DNA of 64,000 nucleotides, taken from contig CADALE010000021.1 in the NCBI GenBank assembly GCA_902788705.1, positions 18,261 to 82,260 on the forward strand, in the 5' to 3' direction. Position 1 is the first letter of the stretch. Each line of letters opens with the position of its first letter. Shown piece after piece: positions 27,096 through 36,494 of this stretch. The DNA is from an uncultured Coriobacteriaceae bacterium (GTDB lineage Bacteria > Actinomycetota > Coriobacteriia > Coriobacteriales > Atopobiaceae). The notes beneath the pieces are model-generated. The model was given only the letters and a program-made list of their open reading frames with translations, was not told the DNA's origin and did no database searches. Made by a program: the position numbers and the translations under genes.

Positions 27096-28373
27096 CTACG
27101 CGATGGCGGCAAACGCCTGCTCGAGGTCGGCGATAATGTCGTCGGCCTCCTCGAGGCCGCAGGAGAAGCGCACCATGCCGGGCTCGACGCCACACGCCAC
27201 CAGCTGCTCGTCAGTAAGCTGGCGATGCGTGGAGCTTGCCGGGTGCAGCACGCAGGTGCGGCTGTCCGCCACGTGCACCTCGATGCTGGCAAGCTTGAGC
27301 GAGTCAAGCAGCTTGGCAGCCTGGTCGCGGCCACCCTTCATCACGAAGCTGATGACGCCGCAGATGCCGTCCGGCAGGTACTTCTGCGCAAGGTCGTGGT
27401 CGGGGCTGGAGGCAAGTCCCGGGTAGTTGACGCTCTCGATCTCGGGGCGCTGCTCGAGCCACTCGGCCACGCGCTGGGCGTTCTGGCTGTGACGGCGCAC
27501 ACGCAGGGGCAGGCTCTCGAGCGACTGGTTGAGGGCGAAGGCATGCACGGCGGGAGGGCACACGCCCAGGTCGCGAACCAACTGGCAGCGAGCCTTGGTA
27601 ATGTAGGCGGCCCTGCCAAAGTCGCGCGTGTACACCACGCCGTGGTAGCTCTCGTCGGGCTCCACGAGGTCGCGGAACTTGTCGGGATGCGCGGCCCAGT
27701 CGAAGTTGCCAGAGTCAACCACGACGCCGCCCACGAAGGTGGCGTGGCCGTCCATGTACTTGGTGGTGGAGTGCACCACGATGTCGGCGCCCCACTCGAT
27801 GGGACGACAGAACACGGGCGTGGGGAAGGTGTTGTCGATAATCAGGGGCAGCCCCTCGGCATGGGCGGCCGTGGCAAAGGCCTCGATGTCAAGCACCGCA
27901 AGGGCGGGATTGGCAACCGTCTCGCCAAAGACCAGCTTGGTGTTGGGCTGGACGGCAGCGCGAATCTCGTCGACCGACGCACGCGGGCTGACGAACGTGG
28001 CGTCGATGCCGAAGCGCTTGAGCGTGAAGGACAGCAGGTTGACCGTGCCGCCGTAGATGGCCGCGCTGCTCACCAGGTGGTCGCCGGCCGAGCACAGGTT
28101 GAGGACCGAGATGAGCGTGGCCATCTGGCCCGACGTGGTGAGGATGGCGCCGACGCCTCCCTCCATGGCTGCGATCTTCTCCTCGACGTAGGCGCACGTG
28201 GGGTTGGAGATGCGGCTGTACATGTGGCCCTCGGCCGAAAGGTCAAAGAGGCCGGCGACCTCGTCGACCGAGCTGTAGTGGAAGGTGGTTGACTGATAGA
28301 TGGGCAGGGCACGCGGCTCGGAGTTACCGGGCTTGTAGCCTGCGTGGATGACGGTGGTGTCGATACTGGACAT
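27096..28373 (-). CDS. metY: O-acetylhomoserine aminocarboxypropyltransferase (MetY-type PLP enzyme)
   Basis: A 425-aa Cys/Met-metabolism PLP enzyme that makes homocysteine from O-acetylhomoserine and sulfide; methionine gamma-lyase is an alternative activity in this superfamily. The PLP Lys205 lies in HSTTKYMDGHA and Asp180 in LIIDNTFPTP. YSRISNPT and SGQMATL are typical. The N-terminus IDTTVIHAGYKPG and the length of about 425 favour the MetY group over shorter MetB/MetC. AAAGGAG precedes the ATG. It is monocistronic. Confidence 0.85.
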   Translation of the reverse strand: MSSIDTTVIHAGYKPGNSEPRALPIYQSTTFHYSSVDEVAGLFDLSAEGHMYSRISNPTCAYVEEKIAAMEGGVGAILTTSGQMATLISVLNLCSAGDHLVSSAAIYGGTVNLLSFTLKRFGIDATFVSPRASVDEIRAAVQPNTKLVFGETVANPALAVLDIEAFATAAHAEGLPLIIDNTFPTPVFCRPIEWGADIVVHSTTKYMDGHATFVGGVVVDSGNFDWAAHPDKFRDLVEPDESYHGVVYTRDFGRAAYITKARCQLVRDLGVCPPAVHAFALNQSLESLPLRVRRHSQNAQRVAEWLEQRPEIESVNYPGLASSPDHDLAQKYLPDGICGVISFVMKGGRDQAAKLLDSLKLASIEVHVADSRTCVLHPASSTHRQLTDEQLVACGVEPGMVRFSCGLEEADDIIADLEQAFAAIA

Positions 28374-28517
28374 GAGAGGCTCCTTTGCTTGGGGACAAGG
28401 GAAGAGTATAGCCCCCTCACATAGCAGGATGATTACGGATTGCGACGAGGGTCGCCAGGCGAGGCGCGCGGACCGCCTTGGTGTCGCGACCCCCTTCGGG
28501 GCCGCGCGGCAAAGCGC

Positions 28518-29330
28518 CTACGGCAGAAGCTGCTCCAGCATGCGGGCAACCCCATCTTCCTCGTTGGTCCACGGCACCACGTGGGCCGCGGCTGCCTTCA
28601 CCGCATCCTCGGCATTGGCCATCGCATACGACTGCTCGACCGACAGCAGCATGTCCAGGTCGTTTGGCGCGTCGCCGAAGGCCACGGCCTGCGCGCGGCT
28701 TACCCCGTGATGCGCGCAAAGCAGCTCCACCGCCCAGCTCTTGCTGGCATCCGTGCTCATGATCTCGCAGAGCGTGTCATTGGAGCGCACCACGTTAAGG
28801 TGCGGGTACCGCTCGGAAACCACGCGCTGGGCGGTCATGATGGACGCCGGCTCGCCCATGAGCAGGAACTTGTGCACGCCACCCTCGCCAAACGTGCCCG
28901 CCAGGTCGCGGCTCTCAACGCTGCGCGCCTGCACGAAGTACTCCTCGCGCGCCACGCGCGGGTCGCTGCGGTCGTCCACAATCCAGGCATGGAAGCCATA
29001 GGTGCCGGTGGTCACGTCAGGCAGCTCCTCGTCGAGGTACCGCTTGATCTCAAGCGCGTCCGAGGTGGGGATCACGCTGCTGTACAGCTCGTCTCCCGAG
29101 GCATCCAGCACGTAGGCACCCGAGAAGCAGGCGATGGGGCCCGCGAACCCAAGCTGGTGCTGTATGGGGTACAGCCCCTCGGGCGAGCGGGCCGAGACCA
29201 GGCAGAAGGGCACCTGCCGCGCCACCCTCTGTATGGTCGCGGCGCTTGCCGCAATGGGATGGTGCTCGTTGTCCACGAGGGTGCCGTCCACGTCGGAGAA
29301 GACGATGCGTATGTCAGGCCTGGTGCTCAT
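28518..29330 (-). CDS. HAD-superfamily (Cof-type) sugar phosphatase
   Basis: A 270-aa Cof-type HAD hydrolase. Motif I is FSDVDGTLVDN (nucleophile Asp13), motif II lies in CLVSARSPEG, and motif IV in VAFGDAPNDLDML. The C2 cap spans about residues 85-190. Its ATG overlaps the stop of the mannose-6-phosphate isomerase gene (ATGA), so the pair is translationally coupled. This suggests a hexose-phosphate substrate, by inference. Confidence 0.88.
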   Translation of the reverse strand: MSTRPDIRIVFSDVDGTLVDNEHHPIAASAATIQRVARQVPFCLVSARSPEGLYPIQHQLGFAGPIACFSGAYVLDASGDELYSSVIPTSDALEIKRYLDEELPDVTTGTYGFHAWIVDDRSDPRVAREEYFVQARSVESRDLAGTFGEGGVHKFLLMGEPASIMTAQRVVSERYPHLNVVRSNDTLCEIMSTDASKSWAVELLCAHHGVSRAQAVAFGDAPNDLDMLLSVEQSYAMANAEDAVKAAAAHVVPWTNEEDGVARMLEQLLP

Positions 29331-31114
29331 TGGCGGCTTCCCTTCGTGGTGTGGCCTGCTGATGCCTCATGCCCAGGACCAGCCATGCCCGTTGGGCGCT
29401 GCGACCCGCGCACATACGCGCGTAGCAGCATGACCTCTCCTTCCATCGGCTCGATGCGCACCATGCCTGCCGCGGCAGGAATGACGAACGTCTCCGCATG
29501 GTGCACCTCGAGCGGCTCGAACGCGCCCGTGGGCGAGACGACCTTCGCCGCGACGCCATCCACGAGGTTGCAGATCGAGAACGACCCACGCATGCCCAGC
29601 TCCACGAAGGTGCGGATCGTATAGCGGCGCGTCTCAACGAACTCCAGCTCATGGAGGCCCGTCGCCTCCTCCGTATAGTCGTCCCCGTCGTGCAGGAGCT
29701 GTGGGCGACTCACGAGGTTGGCCTCCACCCAGTCGGTGTCACGCTCCCACTGGATGACCTGCGCCCCGCGCTCGATGCTGATGGGCCGCGGCTTCCCGTC
29801 CAGACCAAGCCTGCCCCAGTCCCACAGCTTGAAGGTGAAGATGTATGGCGTGGCGCTCACCTCCAGCACCATCGCGCCAGCGCCAGAGCAGTGGACGGTG
29901 CCCGCCGGGATGGAAAAGTGGTCATGCCTCTTCGCGGGAAGCCTGTTCACGTAGCGCTCCGCGTCAAACTCGCCAGTCTCCTGCGCCTGCCAAAGCGCCG
30001 CGAGCATCTCCTCCCCACGCACGCCGCGCCTCACACCAAGGTAGACGCAGGCATCGTCGGTTGCGTCAAGGAGGTAGTAGCTCTCGTCCTGAGTGTATGC
30101 CATCCCAAAGTGGCCACGGATGTAGTCGGTCGTGGGGTGTACCTGCAGGCTGAGGTTTTGGCCACCCACGGTGTCAAGGAGGTCAAAGCGTATGGGAAAC
30201 TCAGCGCCGAAGCGGGAGTGGTTCCTCTCCCCCAGAAGCTCCTTCGGCGCGAAGAGCACGACGTCAATTGCCGGAAGCTCCACGTCAACGGTGCCAAACC
30301 GTGCCCGGATCGAGTCCTCCTCCATCACGCCGTCAAACGCCCAGGCGTAGTTGTCAGGCTCGGGGTCAAGGTTGCAATGCTCCCGCATCCACTGGCCTCC
30401 CCAGACGCCTGGGTCGAAGTACGGCACCATGCGAAATGGGCTCGTGGCAAACGTCTCGATGGCCTTGAAGAACTGGCTACCCGAGATCATCTTGGGCTCG
30501 TGGGCGCGATTCGTGTCCACCACGAAGTCGATGCGCCTCCCGAGGCCCCGCTTGATGCGGTCGGCCATGCGCCACTCAACGAAGTATCCCCGCTTGTATT
30601 TGCGCAGGATGTCCTCGTCGTGGTTCGAGCAGTTGTAGTTGGCCATGCCCGCCCGATAGCGCAGCTGTATCTCCCACCTCGTCAGGTCGAGGTACACGCA
30701 GCAGCCAAAGTCGCAGAGAAGCGTCGCGCCCATGCCATACACGATGGAGAGGCCCTCGCAGGCCCCTACGGCCGCGCGTGCCACCGCGACGGACTGCGGC
30801 ACGAGGAACTCCTCGACAGTACCGTAGTACATGCGCCCAAAGACCCGGTCATCCGTGAGCCAGGGGGCCATCCTCTTGCTCATGTCCTTATCGGGAAGGT
30901 ACAGATCGCGCATGTTCACGAAGCAATCGGCGGATAGCCGTTCGAGCTCGGGGACCACTTCCTCGTCACGCACGCCTGGGTAGGTCTCCACCGCAAGCAC
31001 GAACGGGCGGTGCGAGATGGCGCCGCGAATCACCTGGATGATGGCATCGTAGCCACAGACGACCTCGCCAGCGTCAATATCGAGGTGGGGAAACCTGTCA
31101 TAGCGATACCCCAT
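29327..31114 (-). CDS. manA: Class I mannose-6-phosphate isomerase with extra N-terminal domain
   Basis: A 595-aa protein. Residues from about 250 resemble short class I ManA: FDPGVWGGQWM at the start, NLSLQVHPTTDYIRGHFG with zinc-ligand residues, the metal site HFSIPAGTVHCSGAG, and TFKLWDWGRLG. The first 240 residues (CGYDAIIQVI, VLAVETYPGVRDEEVVPELE) form a separate alpha/beta domain that recalls kinase-like proteins but lacks a P-loop. I chose the ATG at 31114 over the adjacent GTG at 31117 because GGGAGG lies at proper distance. It interconverts mannose-6-P and fructose-6-P and fits the mannose-type PTS 1 kb away. Confidence 0.8.
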   Translation of the reverse strand: MGYRYDRFPHLDIDAGEVVCGYDAIIQVIRGAISHRPFVLAVETYPGVRDEEVVPELERLSADCFVNMRDLYLPDKDMSKRMAPWLTDDRVFGRMYYGTVEEFLVPQSVAVARAAVGACEGLSIVYGMGATLLCDFGCCVYLDLTRWEIQLRYRAGMANYNCSNHDEDILRKYKRGYFVEWRMADRIKRGLGRRIDFVVDTNRAHEPKMISGSQFFKAIETFATSPFRMVPYFDPGVWGGQWMREHCNLDPEPDNYAWAFDGVMEEDSIRARFGTVDVELPAIDVVLFAPKELLGERNHSRFGAEFPIRFDLLDTVGGQNLSLQVHPTTDYIRGHFGMAYTQDESYYLLDATDDACVYLGVRRGVRGEEMLAALWQAQETGEFDAERYVNRLPAKRHDHFSIPAGTVHCSGAGAMVLEVSATPYIFTFKLWDWGRLGLDGKPRPISIERGAQVIQWERDTDWVEANLVSRPQLLHDGDDYTEEATGLHELEFVETRRYTIRTFVELGMRGSFSICNLVDGVAAKVVSPTGAFEPLEVHHAETFVIPAAAGMVRIEPMEGEVMLLRAYVRGSQRPTGMAGPGHEASAGHTTKGSRQ

Positions 31115-31325
31115 CACGCCTCCCTGTCACAGCCAGACACGATGCCGTTTGGACGCCCGCACAACCTTGTCCTTTCATTGTATGGACAGGCCAAACGAGG
31201 CTATTTCATTGCTGTAACCCCTGATGCGCCCATCCGGTTACAGTACCAGAATGAGCGGGCTGAGGCTTCGTCGTACACTGGAGGCATGGCCTAAAGGACA
31301 GAGCACCTTTGCGATGGGAGGCACC

Positions 31326-32036
31326 ATGGGCACCTGGACCCTAGACGAACTTGCACGCCTCGTCGATCACACCAACCTGCATGCCGATGCAACCGAGGCC
31401 GACATGGACCGCCTCTGCGAGGAGGCCGTGCGCCATCACTTCCGGATGGTGGCCATCAACCAAGTGCAGGTGAGGCATTGCGCGAGACGGCTGGCAGGAA
31501 CCGACGTGCACGTAGGTGCCGCAATCGCCTTCCCGCTTGGGCAGACGTCCATCGACGCAAAGGTCTTCGAGACGCGCGACGCCCTCGCGAACGGAGCGAC
31601 CGAGATTGACTACGTGGTAAACCTCACGCGCGTGAGGCAGCATGACTGGTACTACGTGGAAGAAGAGATGCACCGGATAGTGGACGCGTGCAACGAGGCC
31701 AACGTGCCGTCGAAGGTGATCTTCGAGAACTGCTACCTTTCCGATGAGGAGAAGATTGCCCTCTGCCGGATAGCCCGCAAGGTGCGTCCCACCTTCGTGA
31801 AGACCTCCACCGGCTTTGGCTCGGGAGGCGCAACCGTGTCGGACGTCGCGCTCATGCATGCCAACGTGGGCAACGAAGTGCTGGTCAAGGCAGCTGGCGG
31901 CATCCGCGACGCAGATACCTTCCTAGACATGGTGCGGGCTGGCGCGCGGCGCATCGGCACCTCGGCTGGCGTACCCATCATCGAGGAGCTCTCCCGCCGC
32001 CTCGCCACCCTACCCCACCAGGCCATCGAGCTCTAG
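31326..32036 (+). CDS. deoC: Deoxyribose-phosphate aldolase
   Basis: A 236-aa TIM-barrel class I aldolase that splits 2-deoxyribose-5-phosphate into glyceraldehyde-3-phosphate and acetaldehyde. The Schiff-base Lys159 lies in FVKTSTGFG and the second Lys188 in VLVKAAGGIRD; EIDYVVN holds the conserved Asp. The ATG at 31326 follows GGGAGG; upstream in-frame Met codons lack a site. It stands divergent from the manA unit and without other deoxynucleoside genes. A GC-rich hairpin follows. Confidence 0.93.
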   Translation: MGTWTLDELARLVDHTNLHADATEADMDRLCEEAVRHHFRMVAINQVQVRHCARRLAGTDVHVGAAIAFPLGQTSIDAKVFETRDALANGATEIDYVVNLTRVRQHDWYYVEEEMHRIVDACNEANVPSKVIFENCYLSDEEKIALCRIARKVRPTFVKTSTGFGSGGATVSDVALMHANVGNEVLVKAAGGIRDADTFLDMVRAGARRIGTSAGVPIIEELSRRLATLPHQAIEL

Positions 32037-32058
32037 CCCCGAACCCGAACCATGAGAG

Positions 32059-32090
32059 GAGCCCCGCGCGGGGAAGGACGCGCGGGGCTC
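32059..32090 (+). terminator. Hairpin between deoC and PTS operon
   Basis: A perfect 11-bp stem (GAGCCCCGCGC 32059-32069 with 32080-32090) lies between convergent transcripts. No clear T-run on either strand. Confidence 0.55.
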
Positions 32091-32151
32091 AGAGGGGAGG
32101 GAAGGGAACCGAAGAGTTCTCCTTTGAAGGCCAAGTACGCCAGAAGGTGCC

Positions 32152-32502
32152 TCAGTCGCTTGTCTTGCGGCTACTCTCGAGCTCCCTTAGCATGGCCTCG
32201 ACGTTTGCGCGGCCATTGCGAATGCCCGTGCGCAGCACAATCACCACCATGAGGGCAATCGCGCAGAGCGCGACGCTGACGATGCCGACAGCCACGTTCT
32301 GGTTGTCAGAGAAGCCCCAGTACGCGAGCAGGGCCGCAAGGGCGAGGGCGGAGTAGGCGAGGCGTAGCCAGAGCTGCAACTGCTGGATCGCGAGCGTCTG
32401 GGAGCGCGCCTCGGCAACGAGGGGGTTGCTCGTCTCGGACCATGGCTGCCGATAGAGCGTCGGCCTACCTTCGCGCGAGCGCAACAAGTCCCTGAGCGCC
32501 AT
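32152..32502 (-). CDS. Small two-span membrane protein downstream of mannose PTS
   Basis: A 116-aa protein with two adjacent spans in the middle (LRLAYSALALAALLAYW and IVSVALCAIALMVVIVL). The N-terminus is polar (ALRDLLRSREGRPTL) and the C-terminus is a helix (NGRANVEAMLREL). The ATG at 32502 follows GGAGAGG. It sits 25 bp after the EIID stop and is probably the fifth gene of the operon. No family recognised. Confidence 0.6.
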   Translation of the reverse strand: MALRDLLRSREGRPTLYRQPWSETSNPLVAEARSQTLAIQQLQLWLRLAYSALALAALLAYWGFSDNQNVAVGIVSVALCAIALMVVIVLRTGIRNGRANVEAMLRELESSRKTSD

Positions 32503-32527
32503 CTCGCCTCTCCGCCCCCTAAGGTGA

Positions 32528-33361
32528 CTAGTAGGACAGGCCCGGGTCGAAGAAGCCCAGGAGCACGCCGACGAGGGCAACCACCACAAGCAGGCCCATG
32601 ACGACGGTCGGGGACATCTTGCGCTTGGTCATGAGGTACCAGCACAGCCACACGAAGAAGATGTTCAGGAACTTGGGGAAGATGGAGTCAAGCGTGTCCT
32701 GAAGCACCAGGCCGCTGTCGGCAGAGAACTGGAAGCTGAGGGCGGTGGTGATGTTGATCCATGTGGCGGCGACGGCACCGATGACGATGGTGCCCACCAT
32801 CACGATGGAGTCGCGCAGGGCAGCGGACTGGGGGCCGACGAGGGCCTCGACCGCCGAGCCACCCAGCTCGTAGCCCTGGTCAAACGCGAACTTCATGCCG
32901 AAGTACATGACAAGGTTCCACGCGATGATGTAGAACAGCGGGCCAAGGACGCTGCCACCGTTGGAGAGGCCAAGGGCGATGCCCAGCAGGATGGGGATGA
33001 AGGTGCCGACGATGATGGAGTCGCCAAGACCGGCCAGCGGGCCCATGAGGCCAGCGCGGATGCCGTTGATGGTGTCGTCGTCAAGCGGCTCGCCGTTGGC
33101 GCGCGCCTCCTCGAGGCCGACGGTGAGGCCCACGACCATGGTGCCGATCTGCGGCTCGGTGTTGAAGAACGTACGGTAGGTGGAGAGGGCCTTGACCTTC
33201 TCGTCATCGCTGTCGTACAGCTCGTCCACAATGGGGAGCATGGCTGCAAGGTAGCCAAAGGTCTGCATGTGCTCCTGCGAGAAGCAGGTCAGGTTGCCAT
33301 AGATCCAGCGAAGGAATGCGCTGTTGCGCGCCTTCTGGGAAACTTTCTTGAGGTCAGCCAT
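32528..33361 (-). CDS. PTS mannose/fructose/sorbose-family EIID
   Basis: A 277-aa membrane subunit. The N-terminal cytoplasmic helix (FLRWIYGNLTCFSQEHMQTFGYLAAMLP) and the motif GIRAGLMGPLAGLGDSI are signatures of EIID (ManZ/AgaD/SorM-like). It forms the sugar channel with the EIIC protein. Its start overlaps the end region of EIIC (GGAGGA site in EIIC's last codons). The sugar is not fixed by sequence; mannose, fructose, sorbose, N-acetylgalactosamine or glucosamine are all possible. Confidence 0.92.
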   Translation of the reverse strand: MADLKKVSQKARNSAFLRWIYGNLTCFSQEHMQTFGYLAAMLPIVDELYDSDDEKVKALSTYRTFFNTEPQIGTMVVGLTVGLEEARANGEPLDDDTINGIRAGLMGPLAGLGDSIIVGTFIPILLGIALGLSNGGSVLGPLFYIIAWNLVMYFGMKFAFDQGYELGGSAVEALVGPQSAALRDSIVMVGTIVIGAVAATWINITTALSFQFSADSGLVLQDTLDSIFPKFLNIFFVWLCWYLMTKRKMSPTVVMGLLVVVALVGVLLGFFDPGLSY

Positions 33362-33363
33362 GA

Positions 33364-34230
33364 TTAGATGTCCTCCTCTTCCTCGTCGTCAAACGCACCG
33401 GCACCAGCTGCGGCAATGGCCGGACGTGCGAGCTTGAGCTGCTCGATCTTGAAGTTGATCAGGGCAAAGAACACGGCGATGACTGCGGACGCGATAAGGT
33501 TGCAGCCCATGACCGCGGCCAGGATGAAGCCGAAGGCGAAGGTGACCCAGTCGAGCGGCTTCTGCACGACCTGCTTGCACAGGATGGCGATACCGACGGC
33601 AGGAAGCAGGGAGCCCACGGTGAACAGCGTCTTCATGGCGACGCCGTCCATGGGCAGGTAGTCCTTCATGAGGCCGACCATCGACTCGCCGGCCAGGCAG
33701 ATGACGACGGTGGGGATGAAGGAGAACGCGATGTGGCTGATCCACGGGAGCACGAAGTCGACCATGGGGATGGTCTTCTTGATGGTGTTCCAGTTGCCGC
33801 CGTCCATGGCCTTCCAGCCAATGCCCTGCCACACAAGGTTGAGGGTGGCGGTGCCGTAGAACAGGACCGTGCCGAGGGTGCCTACCGCGGCGCCAAGCGA
33901 CGCGGCAAGGCCGGCAGCGGCTTCAGACGAGGGATCGAGGCCCTGCGCACGGATGGCCAGGATGGCCAGGGGGATGCCGATGTAGGTGACGGCGCGGACG
34001 TCGGCGGAGACGGTGCCGCCGGGGGTGACGAGCGCGATGTAGACGAGCTGGATGGCAGCGCCCACGATGATGCCGGTCTGGATGTCGCCAAGGATGGCGC
34101 CCACGACCAGGCCGCCCACGAGGGGACGACCGAGCGTGTAGTTACCGATGGTGGTGCCTCCCATGCCGGGCAGGGACGCCAGGCATGCGAACAGGCCAAG
34201 CAGAATGGCCTGGACCATAGTGATACCCAT
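33364..34230 (-). CDS. PTS mannose/fructose/sorbose-family EIIC
   Basis: A 288-aa membrane subunit with about seven spans. GRPLVGGLVVGAILGDIQTGI followed by QLVYIALVTPGGTVSADVRAVTYIGIPLA is the EIIC signature of this PTS family. An acidic C-terminus (FDDEEEEDI) is present. An AAAGGAGGAG site precedes the ATG. It is third in the EIIA-EIIB-EIIC-EIID order. Confidence 0.92.
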   Translation of the reverse strand: MGITMVQAILLGLFACLASLPGMGGTTIGNYTLGRPLVGGLVVGAILGDIQTGIIVGAAIQLVYIALVTPGGTVSADVRAVTYIGIPLAILAIRAQGLDPSSEAAAGLAASLGAAVGTLGTVLFYGTATLNLVWQGIGWKAMDGGNWNTIKKTIPMVDFVLPWISHIAFSFIPTVVICLAGESMVGLMKDYLPMDGVAMKTLFTVGSLLPAVGIAILCKQVVQKPLDWVTFAFGFILAAVMGCNLIASAVIAVFFALINFKIEQLKLARPAIAAAGAGAFDDEEEEDI

Positions 34231-34247
34231 GAAACTCCTCCTTTGCC

Positions 34248-34745
34248 TTACTTAACGTCGAACTGGCTGCGGAACTTGGGCCACTCGCCGATCGAGGCCT
34301 CCTTGATGAGGGCGAACTCGACGGTATAGCCGGCCCTGGTCATGTCCTCGAAGGCCTGGGCCTCCTCAGCGGTGATGGACTGGTTGTTGCCCAGCTTGAC
34401 GGTGCCGGGACGATCGTTGCAGGGGCCAACGATGACGCGCTTGACGTCGGACGGCTTGAACCCGAAGTTGACCAGGATCTCGCGCATGTCCAGCGGGTTC
34501 TTGGTGATCAGGAAGTACCTGGTCGGGCTGGCAAGCACCTTCTCGGCGCTCTCCTTGAAGTGCTCCATCGTCCAGACGAAGATCTTCTTGTCCGGGGCGG
34601 CGCCCTTGTAGGCGGCCTTCAGGACGGGGTTGCTCGCTGCGACGTCGTTGACGGCGATGATGCCGTCGCACGGATACTCGAGGCTCCAGCGGGTAACCGT
34701 CTGCCCATGAATCATGCGGTCATCAATACGTACGAATGAAATCAT
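34248..34745 (-). CDS. PTS mannose/fructose/sorbose-family EIIB
   Basis: A 165-aa cytoplasmic phosphotransfer subunit. The phospho-His is His13 in FVRIDDRMIHGQTVTRW, the standard EIIB motif of the mannose class. It takes phosphate from EIIA and passes it to the sugar entering through EIIC/EIID. A GGAAG site precedes the ATG. Confidence 0.93.
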   Translation of the reverse strand: MISFVRIDDRMIHGQTVTRWSLEYPCDGIIAVNDVAASNPVLKAAYKGAAPDKKIFVWTMEHFKESAEKVLASPTRYFLITKNPLDMREILVNFGFKPSDVKRVIVGPCNDRPGTVKLGNNQSITAEEAQAFEDMTRAGYTVEFALIKEASIGEWPKFRSQFDVK

Positions 34746-34789
34746 GCTTTGCTTCCTTCCCCCTTGTTCGTTAGGTTCAGCGTGCAGTG

Positions 34790-35221
34790 CTACAGGTCCT
34801 CTTCGTCTTCGTCACCGAGCGCAAGCTCGACCTGCCTCGCCCCCTCTCGTGCCTCGCTGATCGCAGACGCGACGAGGGACGCGTCGTCCATGCCATCGTC
34901 GATGGCCATGAGGGCGCTGATCGCCATGGGGAGGCTCATGCCGCCGATCGCAATCGTGCGGGCAAGCAGCCCCTTCTGGGTAAGCGTGTTGAGGGTGTTG
35001 GTAAGCGGGGAACCGCCGATGATGTCGCCGAGCACCAAAACCGAGTCCTCGGGGGTAATGGGGGCGATGACGTTCTCGAGGCCAGCGACGAAGGCGTCGG
35101 CCGAGACGCCGTCCTCCATCGAGTAGCTCAGCACGTCCTCGCGATCGCCCAGGAGCATGCGGATGACGCTGTGCAGGCCTGGGGCCATGGTTCCGTGGCT
35201 GACAAGAAGCAGGTAGCGCAT
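34790..35221 (-). CDS. PTS mannose-family EIIA
   Basis: A 143-aa EIIA domain protein, first gene of the operon. The phospho-His is His9 in LLLVSHGTMAPGLHS. LVLGDIIGGSPLTNTL is the second family motif. The ATG at 35221 follows AGGAGA; the longer open frame upstream is not family-like. The C-terminus is acidic (GDEDEEDL). EIIA and EIIB are separate here, unlike fused ManX (EIIAB). Confidence 0.92.
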   Translation of the reverse strand: MRYLLLVSHGTMAPGLHSVIRMLLGDREDVLSYSMEDGVSADAFVAGLENVIAPITPEDSVLVLGDIIGGSPLTNTLNTLTQKGLLARTIAIGGMSLPMAISALMAIDDGMDDASLVASAISEAREGARQVELALGDEDEEDL

Positions 35222-35487
35222 AGGTTCTCCTCTCGATTGATGTGGCCGTTCCATGGAGGCCGAAGCAAGACCAACGGGATTGAGAGCCATGCAAAAATTC
35301 AGGCCATCTACCTGCGGCCTTTCTACGATTTCCATCTGTTGTGGCGAACTGTAGATTTATTATGGAGGCGAGGGACACGCCGAGATATCACCCCTGTAAC
35401 CGGTTCTTTCAGATTTGGGTGAATTGCATACTGCTGTTACGGCCGAGACGGTTAGTGAGGGCACCGGGGCAAGGTCTCGCCACTTGT

Positions 35488-35562
35488 GAACGCAATTACG
35501 ATCCATGCGTTCGCAAATATGAACGTTTTTAACTTGATTTGATTGTTTTTGGTTGGTAATAT
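35488..35562 (+). promoter_or_regulatory. AraC-gene promoter and inverted repeat in PTS control region
   Basis: The 405-bp divergent gap 35222-35626 holds a clear plus-strand promoter: TTGATT (35534-35539), 17 bases, TAATAT (35557-35562). Just upstream is a 7-bp inverted repeat, GAACGCA (35488-35494) and TGCGTTC (35506-35512). Downstream are direct TCAA-rich repeats (GAGTCAAG, CACTCAAA, CGGTCAAT at about 35584-35610) that could bind the AraC protein. I see no clear promoter for the PTS operon, nor a sigma-54 consensus. Confidence 0.55.
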
Positions 35563-35626
35563 CGAACATGAGTCGTTTAATTGAGTCAAGTTCACTCAAA
35601 TTCGGTCAATTTTGGCAGGAGGCACG

Positions 35627-36460
35627 ATGAAGGCCGAAACGCTCGACCAGACCATCCCCACGCTTCTCACCGAGCAAGAGATCATCGAGGCCGTCGACTT
35701 CGTCAACGAGCGCCGCTCCAACGATGACATGGCCCTGATCGTCACCTACTCCAAGAACATGCAGTTCATCGCCGTCAACACCGACGTCTCGGCCCGCGAG
35801 ATCTCCGAGCAGTACGAGGGCTTTGCCTCGTACATCTCCCAAGGCGACACCGACGGGCTGCTGCGCTTCATCCGCACCAACATGCCCCTCATGGAGCCCA
35901 AGACCTCGGATGACCCCCTGCTACAGGGCAGGTCGGCGGTGGCCTTCCTCGCAAGCGCCTGCATCGAGGCGGCGCGCAAGGGCGGGCTTCCCTCCGTTCG
36001 GTCGTTCGCCATTACCCAGCACTACATGAGCCTGGCCAACGAGACCAGCAACGAGGAGGTGGCGCACTACCTCATGCTGCCCATGATGCTGGAGCTTACC
36101 AAGGCCGTTCGCAAGGACGGCGAGGCCAGGACGCATCCCCTCTCCCACCAGGCCATGGACTACGCGCGCAGCCACATCACCGAGTCGTTGGATGGGGAGT
36201 CGGTGGCAAGCGCGCTTGGCGTCAGCCGCAAGACGCTGTGCACACGCTTCAAGAACGATACTGGCGAGACCTTCGCAGCCTACGTGCGTCGTCTGCGCGT
36301 CGAACGCGCGAGGCGCCTGCTGGACACGAGCGACTACGACATCGCCCAGATTGCCTACCAGACAGGCTTCTCGTCACAGAGCCATCTGCAGACGGCCTTC
36401 AAGAACGCCACGGGCTATACGCCCAGGGAGTGGCGCACCCGCGAGATTCGCGAGATCTAG
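35627..36460 (+). CDS. AraC-family transcriptional regulator
   Basis: A 277-aa regulator. The two HTH motifs occupy about residues 178-275 (ASALGVSRKTLCTRFKNDTGETF and IAQIAYQTGFSSQSHLQTAFKNATGYTPREWR). The N-terminal 150 residues are of the type found in AraC proteins that lack a cupin, with a central helical segment (HYMSLANETSNEEVAHYL). The ATG at 35627 follows AGGAGG. It is divergent from the mannose-family PTS operon and is probably its regulator. Confidence 0.88.
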   Translation: MKAETLDQTIPTLLTEQEIIEAVDFVNERRSNDDMALIVTYSKNMQFIAVNTDVSAREISEQYEGFASYISQGDTDGLLRFIRTNMPLMEPKTSDDPLLQGRSAVAFLASACIEAARKGGLPSVRSFAITQHYMSLANETSNEEVAHYLMLPMMLELTKAVRKDGEARTHPLSHQAMDYARSHITESLDGESVASALGVSRKTLCTRFKNDTGETFAAYVRRLRVERARRLLDTSDYDIAQIAYQTGFSSQSHLQTAFKNATGYTPREWRTREIREI

Positions 36461-36494
36461 CCCCAGCCGAAGGCCAGCGAGGCCCGCTTGGCCC

